A stretch of DNA of 23,954 nt from an uncultured Collinsella sp. (GCA_900541725.1 UQLB01000028.1:1-23954), one strand, 5' to 3'. Shown: positions 1 to 7,121, counted from the first letter of the stretch. Notes: generated by a model not told the origin, from the sequence alone. A program made the numbers and translations.

Positions 1-82
1 TCAACGATATGGCACCGTGGGGACACATGTATGTCAATCCTGGTCTAACAGAGCCTTAAATAATCATTTGGCTGCCCGCCGG

Positions 83-205
83 CTAAGTGAGTAGACTTTT
101 TTGGAAATGCCGAGCACCCAACATATTTGCCTCAATAAAACCGCAGGTCACAGACTTGTGCTCTGTCGGTGTGGTCGGGGATTCGGTAAAAATCTACTCA
201 CTTAG
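83..205 (+). repeat. Long hairpin element A (intergenic repeat)
   Basis: Two 18-base arms at 83-100 and 188-205 are inverted copies of one another with a single mismatch (CTAAGTGAGTAGA then a T-rich tail). They enclose about 87 bases. The interior carries TAAAACCGCAGGT at 136-148 and a GTCGGTGTGGTCGG stretch near 165-178. Both have counterparts in element B at 22851-23000 on the opposite strand. The element lies just past the 3' end of the minus-strand flippase gene. No reading frame or transposase is visible in it. It could be a miniature mobile palindrome, a structured RNA or a transcription end. Bases 1-82 and 206-275 show nothing I can name. Confidence 0.6.
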
Positions 206-275
206 TTTTACGTGTCCGCAACGAGACTCCAGCCGGGGTGATTCCACCGCAAATTAGCTTCTCCCATCGCCGCAA

Positions 276-1856
276 TTAGGCGCCGTACGGATTCCGGTCC
301 CTCTCTATGCGTTGGCGGATGTGGGCGTACTCGATAATCAACAGTACCAGCAGTAGGGCCATGATGGTCAGGTAGCTCACGACGGCGCCCATCAGGCCGA
401 GCAGATTGATCAGGATCACCGGGAGCACCACGCTCACGGCAAAGCAGATCAGGTAGATCTTGGTGACGTCGCCGGCATGGCGCAGCACCGTGATGATGGC
501 GTAGATAAAGTCGATGGCCGCGGTGACGCCGCCGGCGACGACCATCAGCAGCGCCAATGTGCGGTAGCGCTCAAAGTTGAGGCCGTACATATAGCTCATG
601 AGGGGAATACCGGGACCGGCCATAAATGCGGCGCACACGCCGGTGATGACCACGATCAGCGCCATAACGGCAACAATAATCAGGTCAAAGCGACGACGCT
701 TGCGAGGATTAGCCCAAATGCTCGACAAGCGCAGGAGCTGCGGTTTATAGACAAATCCAATGCTCAACAGAATAGCCTGAGCTGGAAAAAACAGGGCATT
801 AAAGTACAACTGGTATTTGTAGGCCAGTGTTCCTTCCATCACAAACTTGGGCATGCTCTCGATAAGATTGAACAGGAATAGCGCGCCAAAGAGTGGGGCG
901 CACTGGACAAACAGGTGGCCGACTTCGCGCAGGCTTACGCGGCGCGATTTTTCGGTCTCGAGCAGGGCGAGCGGCGCGGTGACCAGCACGAGCGAGGCGA
1001 TCGCGGCGATGCCCATGGCCATGGCCGCGATGGGCATGCTACGCGTGAAGAACAGCGCCACGCTGAAGACCGCGATGACGCCGACGGAGCGTAGCGTTTG
1101 ACTCATTCCAGCCAAGTAGAGCTTGTCGGCCTGCTGCAGGCGGCCTTCGTACACGTCGGCGACGCCGTCGATGACCTTATACAGGTAGACGCCCAGGCCG
1201 ATCGTCGCCATCTGCGCGTCATAGCCGCGGGCGCTGCTATACATGAGGCCGCAGCCTAGGGCGAGCGCTCCGCAGATCCAACGATTGAGCTGGTAGGAGG
1301 CGAAGGACGTCTTTTCGTCGATGTCCGAGACCTGGAAATTGCGCACGCCGTAGTTGCATGCGATCATGATGAGCGTGCCGGTGACAAAGGCGATGGAGAA
1401 CTTGCCGGCTTCTTCGGCGCCCACGAGCTGTGTGGACACGATGGTGAGCAGCGGAAACGCCAAGCCCCACACGGCGGTGCCGAGAGCGTTCCAAAGGTAA
1501 TCGCGGCGGGTGGCGTGCTCCTCGTATTCCGCTTCCTGCATGGAGAAGCCGCCGCCGTAGACGGCACCGAGCAGACGGTTCCACCAAGCGTTGACCATGC
1601 GGCGGACGGGGCCGGGCTTGCGATCGCGTTCGCGCCGGCGACGTGTGGCTTGGCTGCTATCGGGCCCGCCGGCGTTGCGCTGACTCAGCTCTTGGATGCG
1701 TGCGAGTTCCTCGGCAGTGTGCGAGGCAGGGAAGAGGCCGTTCTCGATGCGGCCGCCCTGGGCCTTCGCGGCGCCGTCTCTCGATGCAGCGGGGTTGGAG
1801 ACGCCGTTGCGGCGGGCGATGGCGCGGCGAATGCTATCGAGGGGCGTGATGCTCAA
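276..1856 (-). CDS. Polysaccharide flippase-like multi-pass membrane protein with a long cytoplasmic N-terminus
   Basis: This 526-residue protein has a hydrophilic, Arg-rich N-terminal stretch of about 115 residues, followed by roughly 12 hydrophobic segments to the end. That layout, with scattered Arg/Lys between helices and a start of the membrane part reading WNALGTAVWGLAFPLLTIVS, resembles the MOP superfamily of lipid-linked oligosaccharide flippases (Wzx/RfbX type). These move undecaprenyl-linked glycans across the membrane. The start is a TTG at 1856, chosen because an AAAGGA ribosome site sits seven bases upstream and no ATG serves better. A TATACT -10-like box lies at 1890-1885. No glycosyltransferase neighbours it, so the glycan is unknown. 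The soluble N-terminal extension is not part of the usual family. A MATE-type exporter is a less likely alternative. Confidence 0.7.
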   Translation of the reverse strand: MSITPLDSIRRAIARRNGVSNPAASRDGAAKAQGGRIENGLFPASHTAEELARIQELSQRNAGGPDSSQATRRRRERDRKPGPVRRMVNAWWNRLLGAVYGGGFSMQEAEYEEHATRRDYLWNALGTAVWGLAFPLLTIVSTQLVGAEEAGKFSIAFVTGTLIMIACNYGVRNFQVSDIDEKTSFASYQLNRWICGALALGCGLMYSSARGYDAQMATIGLGVYLYKVIDGVADVYEGRLQQADKLYLAGMSQTLRSVGVIAVFSVALFFTRSMPIAAMAMGIAAIASLVLVTAPLALLETEKSRRVSLREVGHLFVQCAPLFGALFLFNLIESMPKFVMEGTLAYKYQLYFNALFFPAQAILLSIGFVYKPQLLRLSSIWANPRKRRRFDLIIVAVMALIVVITGVCAAFMAGPGIPLMSYMYGLNFERYRTLALLMVVAGGVTAAIDFIYAIITVLRHAGDVTKIYLICFAVSVVLPVILINLLGLMGAVVSYLTIMALLLVLLIIEYAHIRQRIERDRNPYGA

Positions 1857-1884
1857 AGCGGAGTCCTTTCTATTGCTGCGCTTT

Positions 1885-1890
1885 AGTATA
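1885..1890 (-). promoter_or_regulatory. Possible -10 box for the flippase gene
   Basis: Read on the minus strand this is TATACT, about 30 bases before the TTG start. No convincing -35 hexamer lies 16-18 bases upstream, so the promoter is either weak or activator-dependent. Confidence 0.3.
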
Positions 1891-1915
1891 GACGCGACGG
1901 TGTTCGTTCGTGTTT

Positions 1916-1932
1916 TTGAACGGATTGTTCAA
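1916..1932. promoter_or_regulatory. Dyad in the divergent flippase/lactate permease promoter region
   Basis: TTGAAC and GTTCAA are perfect inverted arms around a 5-base centre. The site lies between the divergent starts of the flippase (1856, minus) and the lactate permease (2038, plus). This is a typical place for an operator. No regulator can be assigned. Confidence 0.35.
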
Positions 1933-2037
1933 TAATTTCGGCGGGCGGCTGTAATTTGTCGGTAAACGTGCGGTATCCTGTTGAAGTTTTGTGACACCCC
2001 CCGATGCCGCCCACGCGGTACCAAGGAGCTTCTACCT

Positions 2038-3609
2038 ATGGACGTCGCCGCATTCTTACTGGCTCTTGTGCCGATTATTTGGCTGGTCGTGATGCTGCTG
2101 TGCTTTAAATGGCCAGCTTGGAAGGCCGCTATCGGATCGTTTGTCCTTTCGTGCTTGCTTGCCTTCGCATGGTGGCACCTGCCGGCAGCGCAGATCGCGA
2201 CCGCCTCGCTCGAAGGTTTTTTGATGGCTCTGTGGCCCATCGTCCTGGTGATCATCGCCGCGGTGTTCACGTATAACCTGTGCGTTCGTACGGGCGCCAT
2301 GGACGTGATCGGCAGCATGATCACCTCCATCAGCAGCGACCGCCGTCTGCTGGCGCTGCTCGTGGCTTGGTGCTTCGGTGGCTTTATGGAGGGCATGGCC
2401 GGCTTCGGTACCGCTGTCGCCATTCCCGCCGGCATGCTCGCGGGCCTGGGCTTTGAGGCCGTGCCTGCCGTGCTCATCTGCCTGCTGGCCAACGGCGTGC
2501 CCACGCCCTACGGCTCCATCGGCATCCCCACGGTGTCCGTTGCCGACCTGGTGGGTTTGGATTCCCTTCACCTAGCGACCGTTCAGCTGGTGCAGCTCGC
2601 ACCGTTCTTTGTGGTGATGCCGCTATTTATTGTGCTGGTTGCGGGCCGTGTTGCCGATGACCAGGGCAATGCCGCGAGTGTGGGCGAGCGTCTGCACGGT
2701 GTTGCCGGCGTGGCGTTGCTCTCCGGCGTGTCGTTTGTCGGCGCGGCTCTGGTCGTTGCCATGTTTGTGGGCCCCGAGCTGGCCGTGGTCGTAGGATCCA
2801 TCGTTTCGCTCGCGCTGACAGCTGCGCTTGCCATGCGCGCCGAGAAATCCGGTCACCTGGACGCTCGCTTCCATATGAATATCGAGGCCGGGGAGAAGCT
2901 CACCGTTAAGTCGGCGCTTTCGGCCTGGTCGTGCTTCATCCTGATCTTTGTGTTGCTGCTGGGCACGTCTAATCTGGTGCCCGCTGTACATGCTGCGCTC
3001 GCGCCGTTTGCGAGCCATGTGCAGGTGTATTGCGGTGAGAATCCCGGTACGCTTACGTTTTCATGGATCAATACGCCGGGCGTCTGGATTTTCCTGGCGG
3101 CGTTTGTCGGCGGTGCCATTCAGGGCGCTTCGCCGCGCATGATGGGCGAGGTGCTGGCCGCGGCTGTGAAGCAGATGACGCCGACGGTGATCACCATGCT
3201 TTCGGTGCTGGGCTGCGCCAAGGTGATGGGCTATGCCGGCATGATTTCGTCGATCAGCGCGTTTTGCATTGCGGTCGCCGGCGGTCTGTACCCGATTCTG
3301 GCTCCGTGGATCGGTGCGGTCGGTGCGTTCGTGACCGGTTCGGGCACGTCTTCGGGCATGCTGTTTGGCCCCATTCAGAGCCAGGCTGCCACTGCGCTGG
3401 GTGTGAGCGACTACTGGATGGTCGCGTTGAATGCCTTGGGCGTCGCCGCCGGTAAGATGATCTCGCCGCAGACCTTCGCCATTGGTCTTGCCGCCGTGCA
3501 CGTGCGCGGTAAGGATGCCGAGCTCCTGGGCGCGGTGCTGCCCTACGCTGCCGGCATGCTGGTCCTGATGAGCGCCATAGCCATGCTCGGCCAAGGCCTG
3601 CCACTGTAG
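2038..3609 (+). CDS. lldP: L-lactate permease (LctP/LldP family)
   Basis: This 523-residue, highly hydrophobic protein has about 12-14 membrane segments. It imports lactate, and possibly glycolate, with protons across the cytoplasmic membrane. Family features visible are the N-terminal LALVPIIWLVVMLL helix, a WKAA segment, FGGFMEGMAGFGTAVAIPAG near residues 115-135, and LLANGVPTPYGSIGIPT just after. Late in the protein come TGSGTSSGMLFGPIQ and the KMISPQTFAIGLAAV stretch. Length is close to the family norm (about 530-550). ATG 2038 is chosen because AAGGAG lies at 2023-2028 and the hydrophobic first helix starts directly after it; in-frame codons further upstream have no ribosome site. It is followed by pckA in the same direction, about 280 bases on, which suggests lactate is used for gluconeogenesis. 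Confidence 0.9.
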   Translation: MDVAAFLLALVPIIWLVVMLLCFKWPAWKAAIGSFVLSCLLAFAWWHLPAAQIATASLEGFLMALWPIVLVIIAAVFTYNLCVRTGAMDVIGSMITSISSDRRLLALLVAWCFGGFMEGMAGFGTAVAIPAGMLAGLGFEAVPAVLICLLANGVPTPYGSIGIPTVSVADLVGLDSLHLATVQLVQLAPFFVVMPLFIVLVAGRVADDQGNAASVGERLHGVAGVALLSGVSFVGAALVVAMFVGPELAVVVGSIVSLALTAALAMRAEKSGHLDARFHMNIEAGEKLTVKSALSAWSCFILIFVLLLGTSNLVPAVHAALAPFASHVQVYCGENPGTLTFSWINTPGVWIFLAAFVGGAIQGASPRMMGEVLAAAVKQMTPTVITMLSVLGCAKVMGYAGMISSISAFCIAVAGGLYPILAPWIGAVGAFVTGSGTSSGMLFGPIQSQAATALGVSDYWMVALNALGVAAGKMISPQTFAIGLAAVHVRGKDAELLGAVLPYAAGMLVLMSAIAMLGQGLPL

Positions 3610-3610
3610 T

Positions 3611-3666
3611 CGGCACTTAGGGACGTTCCTTATGTGCCGGCACTTTGGGAACGTCCCTAAGTGCCG
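3611..3666. repeat. REP-like inverted repeat, GGGACGTTCC class
   Basis: Perfect 19-base arms at 3611-3629 and 3648-3666 (CGGCACTTAGGGACGTTCC and its complement) flank an 18-base loop containing the palindrome GTGCCGGCAC. It begins immediately after the lactate permease stop. A shorter relative occurs at 16401-16431. There is no U-tract, so it is not a standard terminator. It may still end or protect the permease transcript. Confidence 0.7.
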
Positions 3667-3672
3667 GCATCC

Positions 3673-3712
3673 GGGGACACTCCTTGAATGTTGCCTGTTC
3701 AAGAGTGTCCCC
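3673..3712. repeat. REP-like inverted repeat, GGGGACACTCC class
   Basis: Arms GGGGACACTCCTTGAA (3673-3688) and TTCAAGAGTGTCCCC (3698-3712) are complementary except for one bulged C. The loop is 9 bases. The left arm motif recurs at 16435-16447 and a related AGAGTGTCCC at 23037-23046. Confidence 0.65.
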
Positions 3713-3718
3713 AATGAC

Positions 3719-3746
3719 TAGTCGTTTAAGAACGTCCCCAATGACT
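3719..3746 (+). repeat. 28-base dispersed repeat, copy 1
   Basis: The stretch beginning TAGTCGTTTAAGAACGTCCC and ending CCAATGACT occurs again, base for base, at 23054-23081. In both places it follows an AGAGTGTCCC motif, so it is part of the same compound repeat family as the two hairpins just upstream. Confidence 0.7.
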
Positions 3747-3797
3747 GGGCCGCTTGCCTGCGATTTTTGACCGTTGGGCGGGCTTGCCGCCCTTGCC

Positions 3798-3813
3798 GCA
3801 AAAACGTTTTTGC
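3798..3813. promoter_or_regulatory. Perfect 16-base palindrome upstream of pckA
   Basis: GCAAAAACGTTTTTGC is a perfect palindrome with a central CG, about 75 bases before the pckA start. A central CG in A/T arms is typical of LacI/GalR-family operators, including CcpA cre-like sites. The binding protein is not in this window, so the assignment is inference. Confidence 0.45.
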
Positions 3814-3830
3814 ATATCGGGTACAACGGG

Positions 3831-3846
3831 CTTTACGTGAGTAAAG
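3831..3846. promoter_or_regulatory. Second dyad before pckA
   Basis: CTTTAC, a 4-base spacer GTGA, and GTAAAG form a perfect inverted repeat between the palindrome at 3798 and the ribosome site at 3876. A TACAAC box at 3822-3827 could be a -10 hexamer. The dyad would then overlap the transcription start as an operator or form a small leader hairpin. Confidence 0.35.
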
Positions 3847-3887
3847 TGCGCGCCGCGTCCACGTGCCGCGTTTTTAAAGGAGGCCCC

Positions 3888-5558
3888 ATGCCTGGTGTTA
3901 CCCCTGCAGAAGTTCTGTCCAATTTTGGTATTACGCTGGTCGAAGATCCCGCCGAGAATCAACCCCGTCTGCTGGTCGATCTGCCCGCCGCGGAGCTCGT
4001 CGAGCACGCTATCCGCCGCGAAGAAGGCCGTATGGCTTCTAATGGCGCGCTCGTGATCGAGACGGGGGAGCGCACTGGTCGTTCGCCCAACGATCGTTTT
4101 ATCGTTGACACCCCCGATGTTCACGACAAGATTGCCTGGGGCGCGGTCAACCGCCCGCTGTCCGTCGAGAGCTATGAGGCCATCAAGGCCGGCATCGTCG
4201 ACTATCTCAACGAGCGCGACGTGTTCGTCACCCGCGGCATGGCAGGTGCCGACCGCAACCACACGCGTCGACTGCTCGTTGCCTGCGAGCGTGCCAGCCA
4301 GGCACTTTTTATTAAGCAGATGCTCGCCCGCCCGCTCGCTCGCGAAATCGCGCGCACCGGCGAGCCCGACTTCTGCGTGCTCGCAGCGCCCGGTTACCAG
4401 TGCGACCCCGCCATCAAGGGCCTCAACTCCAGCGCCGCGGTGGTCATCAACTTCCAGGAACGCGTGATTCTGGTCGCCGGCACCGGCTACTCCGGCGAGA
4501 TTAAAAAGTCGATCTTTAGCGTCATGAACTATCTGCTGCCCGTCGAGGACGACGTGCTGCCCATGCACTGCTCGGCCAGCATGGATCCCGTCACGCACGA
4601 GACCGTCGTGTTCTTTGGCCTGTCCGGCACCGGCAAGACCACGCTTTCGGCCAATTCCACGCGCCTGCTGATCGGCGACGACGAGCACGGTTGGTCCGAC
4701 ATGGGTATCTTCAACATCGAGGGTGGCTGCTACGCAAAATGCGAGGGCCTGGACGCCTTCCACGAGCCCGAGATCTTCAACGCCGTCCGCTTTGGCGCCA
4801 TCTGCGAAAACGTGGTGCTCGACGAGAATCGCAAGCCCAACTACGACGACGTCTCGATCACGCACAATACGCGCGTGGCCTACCCTGTGGAGCACATTCC
4901 CAACGCGTGGACCAAGGGCATGGGCACCACCCCGAGCGTCGTGCTGTTTTTGACCTGCGATGCCTTTGGCGTGCTGCCGCCCATCTCGCGCCTGACGGCC
5001 GACGCCGCCATGTATCACTTTGTGACGGGCTTCACCGCCAAGATCCCTGGCACCGAGGTCGGCGTCACCGAGCCCACGCCCACGTTCTCCTCGCTGTTTG
5101 GTGAGCCGTTTATGCCGCTCGATCCTATGGTCTACGCCAAGATGCTCGGTGAGCGTATCGCCGACGGCCGCACGCGCGTCTATCTGGTCAACACCGGCTG
5201 GATTGGCGGCGGCTACGGCGTGGGTCATCGCATCGAGCTGGCCTACACGCGCTCACTGGTCGCTCGCGCCCTCGACGGCACCATCGAGGACAGCGAGTTT
5301 GTGCACGACGATATCTTTAATGTCGACATTCCCACTACGTGCCACGGTGTGCCCGATGGCATCCTGGTGCCGCGCCAGTACTGGCAGAGCACTGCGCGCT
5401 ACGACGAGGCAGCGCACAACCTGGCGGTGATGTTCGAGGAGAACTTCGAGAAGAAGTACTCGCACCTGCCCGAGTCCGTCAAGGCTGCCGGTCCGCACGC
5501 CCAGGTGTCCGCCGAGGCCCGTCATCGCGGCCGCGGCCTGCTGGGGCTCCGCCGCTAG
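3888..5558 (+). CDS. pckA: Phosphoenolpyruvate carboxykinase (ATP)
   Basis: This cytosolic enzyme interconverts oxaloacetate plus ATP with PEP, CO2 and ADP. It is the entry to gluconeogenesis, or a CO2-fixing step in fermenters that make succinate. The 556-residue protein is close to the usual ~540. Visible motifs are ERTGRSPNDRF at 61-71 (oxaloacetate binding), the P-loop GLSGTGKTTLS at 244-254, and LIGDDEHGW at about 261-269 holding the metal-binding Asp pair. NIEGGCYAKCEGL follows. The P-loop form is that of the ATP-dependent, not the GTP-dependent, family. ATG 3888 is preceded by AAAGGAGG at 3876-3883, so the in-frame codons upstream are not used. It ends in a hairpin terminator at 5574. 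Upstream palindromes suggest carbon-source control. Confidence 0.95.
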   Translation: MPGVTPAEVLSNFGITLVEDPAENQPRLLVDLPAAELVEHAIRREEGRMASNGALVIETGERTGRSPNDRFIVDTPDVHDKIAWGAVNRPLSVESYEAIKAGIVDYLNERDVFVTRGMAGADRNHTRRLLVACERASQALFIKQMLARPLAREIARTGEPDFCVLAAPGYQCDPAIKGLNSSAAVVINFQERVILVAGTGYSGEIKKSIFSVMNYLLPVEDDVLPMHCSASMDPVTHETVVFFGLSGTGKTTLSANSTRLLIGDDEHGWSDMGIFNIEGGCYAKCEGLDAFHEPEIFNAVRFGAICENVVLDENRKPNYDDVSITHNTRVAYPVEHIPNAWTKGMGTTPSVVLFLTCDAFGVLPPISRLTADAAMYHFVTGFTAKIPGTEVGVTEPTPTFSSLFGEPFMPLDPMVYAKMLGERIADGRTRVYLVNTGWIGGGYGVGHRIELAYTRSLVARALDGTIEDSEFVHDDIFNVDIPTTCHGVPDGILVPRQYWQSTARYDEAAHNLAVMFEENFEKKYSHLPESVKAAGPHAQVSAEARHRGRGLLGLRR

Positions 5559-5573
5559 CGTCGCCTCAGACTC

Positions 5574-5610
5574 AAAACCATCATAAAGGGGGCACCTTTG
5601 TGGTGGTTTT
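5574..5610 (+). terminator. pckA terminator, divergent copy of the ACCACCACAAAGG hairpin
   Basis: Arms at 5574-5589 and 5595-5610 pair over 16 positions around the loop GGGCA, and the right arm ends in TTTT. Compared with the other copies the left arm has two C-to-T changes. Both still pair as U-G in plus-strand RNA but would be A-C mismatches in minus-strand RNA. The loop is also shortened. Confidence 0.8.
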
Positions 5611-5637
5611 GCTCGTGTGGATGACTCGGGTTACAAT
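5609..5637 (+). promoter_or_regulatory. Promoter of the B3/4-domain gene
   Basis: TTGCTC at 5609-5614 and TACAAT at 5632-5637 are separated by 17 bases. The -35 overlaps the U-tract of the pckA terminator. Transcription would start near 5644, giving a leader of about 137 bases. Confidence 0.6.
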
Positions 5638-5643
5638 ACGCCT

Positions 5644-5781
5644 GACATATCGTCCCCTTCTCCGGATGGGGACAGCGCAAGCGTTCTTGTGACGGCACCG
5701 TAGGACTTTGAAGGTGGCCGTTGTAAGGGCGCTTTTTGTTTAGGCGCCCTCACTCGGGCGCGCACAATGAAGGGAGAGCGT
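5644..5781 (+). promoter_or_regulatory. Structured 5' leader with competing stems
   Basis: Hairpin 1 is GTCCCC/GGGGAC (5652-5657, 5668-5673). Hairpin 2 is ACGGCACC against GGTGGCCGT (5692-5699, 5713-5721, one bulge). Then GCGCCC at 5744-5749 can pair either with the AGGGCGC at 5726-5732 or with GGGCGC at 5756-5761, but not both. The second choice places a hairpin just before the ribosome site at 5770-5778. This looks like a regulatory leader, but it matches no riboswitch class I know. Confidence 0.45.
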
Positions 5782-6501
5782 ATGAAGAGCTTTATTGCCG
5801 AGGATTCATTCTGGGAGCTGTTTCCGCAGGCAGCGGTCGGTGTTGTGGTCGTGGAGGGCATGAAGCCCACGGCTCAGATTCCTCAAGAGGACGTGGATGC
5901 GATTGCGGCGTTGCTCGACCGCGCCAATATCGATGCGGAGCGTCATCTGACCAGCGATACTATCAGCGAGAACGCACCGGTCAAGGCATGGCGCGAGGCC
6001 TATCGTCTGTTCAAGACCAAAAAGGGCGCGCGTTGCTCAATCGAGAACCTGCTCAAACGCGTGCTCAAAGGCAAGCCGGTGGGCCACATTACGCCCGCGG
6101 TGGACATCTACAACACGGTGTCGTTGACCTACGCGCTGCCCGTCGGAGGCGAGGACCTACATGCGATCGAGGGAGACCTTCGCCTGAAGGTGACCGACGG
6201 TGGCGATGCATTCTTGCCGCTTGGCGAGGAGGCGGACGATCCGACGCTGCCCGGCGAGCTCGCCTACATCGATGATGCGGGCGCCGTGTGCCGCTGCTGG
6301 AACTGGCGCGACGGCGTTCGCACGGCGCTGTCCGACGATTCGGCCGATGCATTCTTGGCGATTGAGTGCGTGGAGCCCGAGCGGATGGGGGATTGCCAGG
6401 CCGCGATCGATCGCCTAGCCGAGCTGCTCGAGCGCTATCTGGGAGCGACGGTTGTCATTAAGACGCTTGTGACCCGCGACAATCCTTGCGTGGAGCTGTA
6501 G
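5782..6501 (+). CDS. Stand-alone B3/B4 tRNA-binding-domain protein
   Basis: This 239-residue protein resembles COG3382-type proteins built on the B3/4 domain, the region of the phenylalanyl-tRNA synthetase beta chain that edits mischarged tyrosine. Stand-alone copies are thought to hydrolyse mis-aminoacylated tRNA or bind free amino acids; the substrate here is unknown. Visible are an N-terminal WELFPQAAVGVVVVEGM strand pair, WREAYRLFKTKKGARCSIENLL around residues 73-94, GHITPAVDIYNTVSLTYALPVGG typed as the domain core, and a C-terminal CWNWRDG plus ECVEPERM. ATG 5782 is chosen over ATG 5767 because the GGGAGAG ribosome site lies between them. It has its own promoter and a complex leader, and ends at the hairpin at 6528. 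It is monocistronic. Confidence 0.75.
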   Translation: MKSFIAEDSFWELFPQAAVGVVVVEGMKPTAQIPQEDVDAIAALLDRANIDAERHLTSDTISENAPVKAWREAYRLFKTKKGARCSIENLLKRVLKGKPVGHITPAVDIYNTVSLTYALPVGGEDLHAIEGDLRLKVTDGGDAFLPLGEEADDPTLPGELAYIDDAGAVCRCWNWRDGVRTALSDDSADAFLAIECVEPERMGDCQAAIDRLAELLERYLGATVVIKTLVTRDNPCVEL

Positions 6502-6527
6502 CGGCGCCTAGAACCTATTGATGCCCC

Positions 6528-6568
6528 AAACCACCACAAAGGTGCCTGTCCCCTTTGTGGTGGTTTTT
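6528..6568 (+). terminator. Terminator, ACCACCACAAAGG hairpin (forward copy)
   Basis: Arms AAACCACCACAAAGG (6528-6542) and its perfect complement (6552-6566) enclose the loop TGCCTGTCC, and TTTTT follows the last G. It ends the B3/4 gene transcript. Confidence 0.85.
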
Positions 6569-6607
6569 ATGTTGATGGGTTAACAAATGGGGTATTTGGG
6601 TACGAGT

Positions 6608-6622
6608 GTCGCCTTATGCGAC
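6608..6622. promoter_or_regulatory. Dyad upstream of the MarR gene
   Basis: GTCGC and GCGAC flank CTTAT about 50 bases before the MarR start. MarR regulators commonly bind dyads in their own promoters, so this is a candidate autoregulatory operator. The arms are short. Confidence 0.3.
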
Positions 6623-6671
6623 TAAGATGTTTACCCGTTAGCATTATGCAAGCGAAAGGCGGTCGTCTCCC

Positions 6672-7121
6672 ATGCAGCAGAACGACGAGACACGTTTTGA
6701 GGATTTTGTCGGACTGATCAGCGGGCTCTACAAGGAGATTCAGCGCATCAAGACGTCCGAAGGCGCAAGGCTCGGCCTTAAGGGCTCCGACGTCATGTGC
6801 CTGTACTATCTTGAGCGCAGCAAGGACGGCCTGACCGGCGCCGACCTCGCCCGCATGGCCGGCGTTACCCGTGCCGCCGTTTCGCGCACGCTGGCACATC
6901 TGGAGGAGGGCGGCTACGTCGAGGTCGATGATTCGGGTGATGCGGCCGTCAAGTACCGTGCCCCGGTGCGCCTGACTGCCCTGGGCGGCGAGAGCATGAG
7001 CGAGGCCGATCGCATCATTCGCGAAGTGCTCGACACCACCGGTAAGGCCATGGGCGTGGAGCAACGCGAGCAGATGTACGCGTCGCTGCGTACGATTCTC
7101 AACACCCTGCGCGAGATCTAA
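6672..7121 (+). CDS. MarR-family transcriptional regulator
   Basis: This 149-residue protein has the MarR plan: an N-terminal helix for dimerisation (FEDFVGLISGLYKEIQRIK), a winged helix in the middle and a C-terminal helical pair. The helix-turn-helix is GADLARMAGVTRAAVSRTLAHLEE, roughly residues 56-79, followed by the wing GGYVEVDDSGDAAVKYRAPVRLTALG. MarR proteins are dimeric DNA-binding repressors or activators, often sensing small acids or phenolics. ATG 6672 follows a weak GAAAGGCGG ribosome site. The next gene, a DegV protein 119 bases downstream, is in the same direction with its own ribosome site and may be co-transcribed. The ligand is unknown. No Cys suggesting redox sensing of the OhrR type is seen near the N-terminus. 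Confidence 0.85.
   Translation: MQQNDETRFEDFVGLISGLYKEIQRIKTSEGARLGLKGSDVMCLYYLERSKDGLTGADLARMAGVTRAAVSRTLAHLEEGGYVEVDDSGDAAVKYRAPVRLTALGGESMSEADRIIREVLDTTGKAMGVEQREQMYASLRTILNTLREI

Noticed and set aside
3726..5228. A 500-codon minus-strand frame across pckA
   Set aside because: It is antisense to pckA with no domain pattern; a codon-bias artefact.
5644..5781. T-box leader for the B3/4 gene
   Set aside because: GAAGGTGG is reminiscent of the T-box sequence, but the following bases do not match, there is no Stem I with a specifier loop, and the leader is too short.
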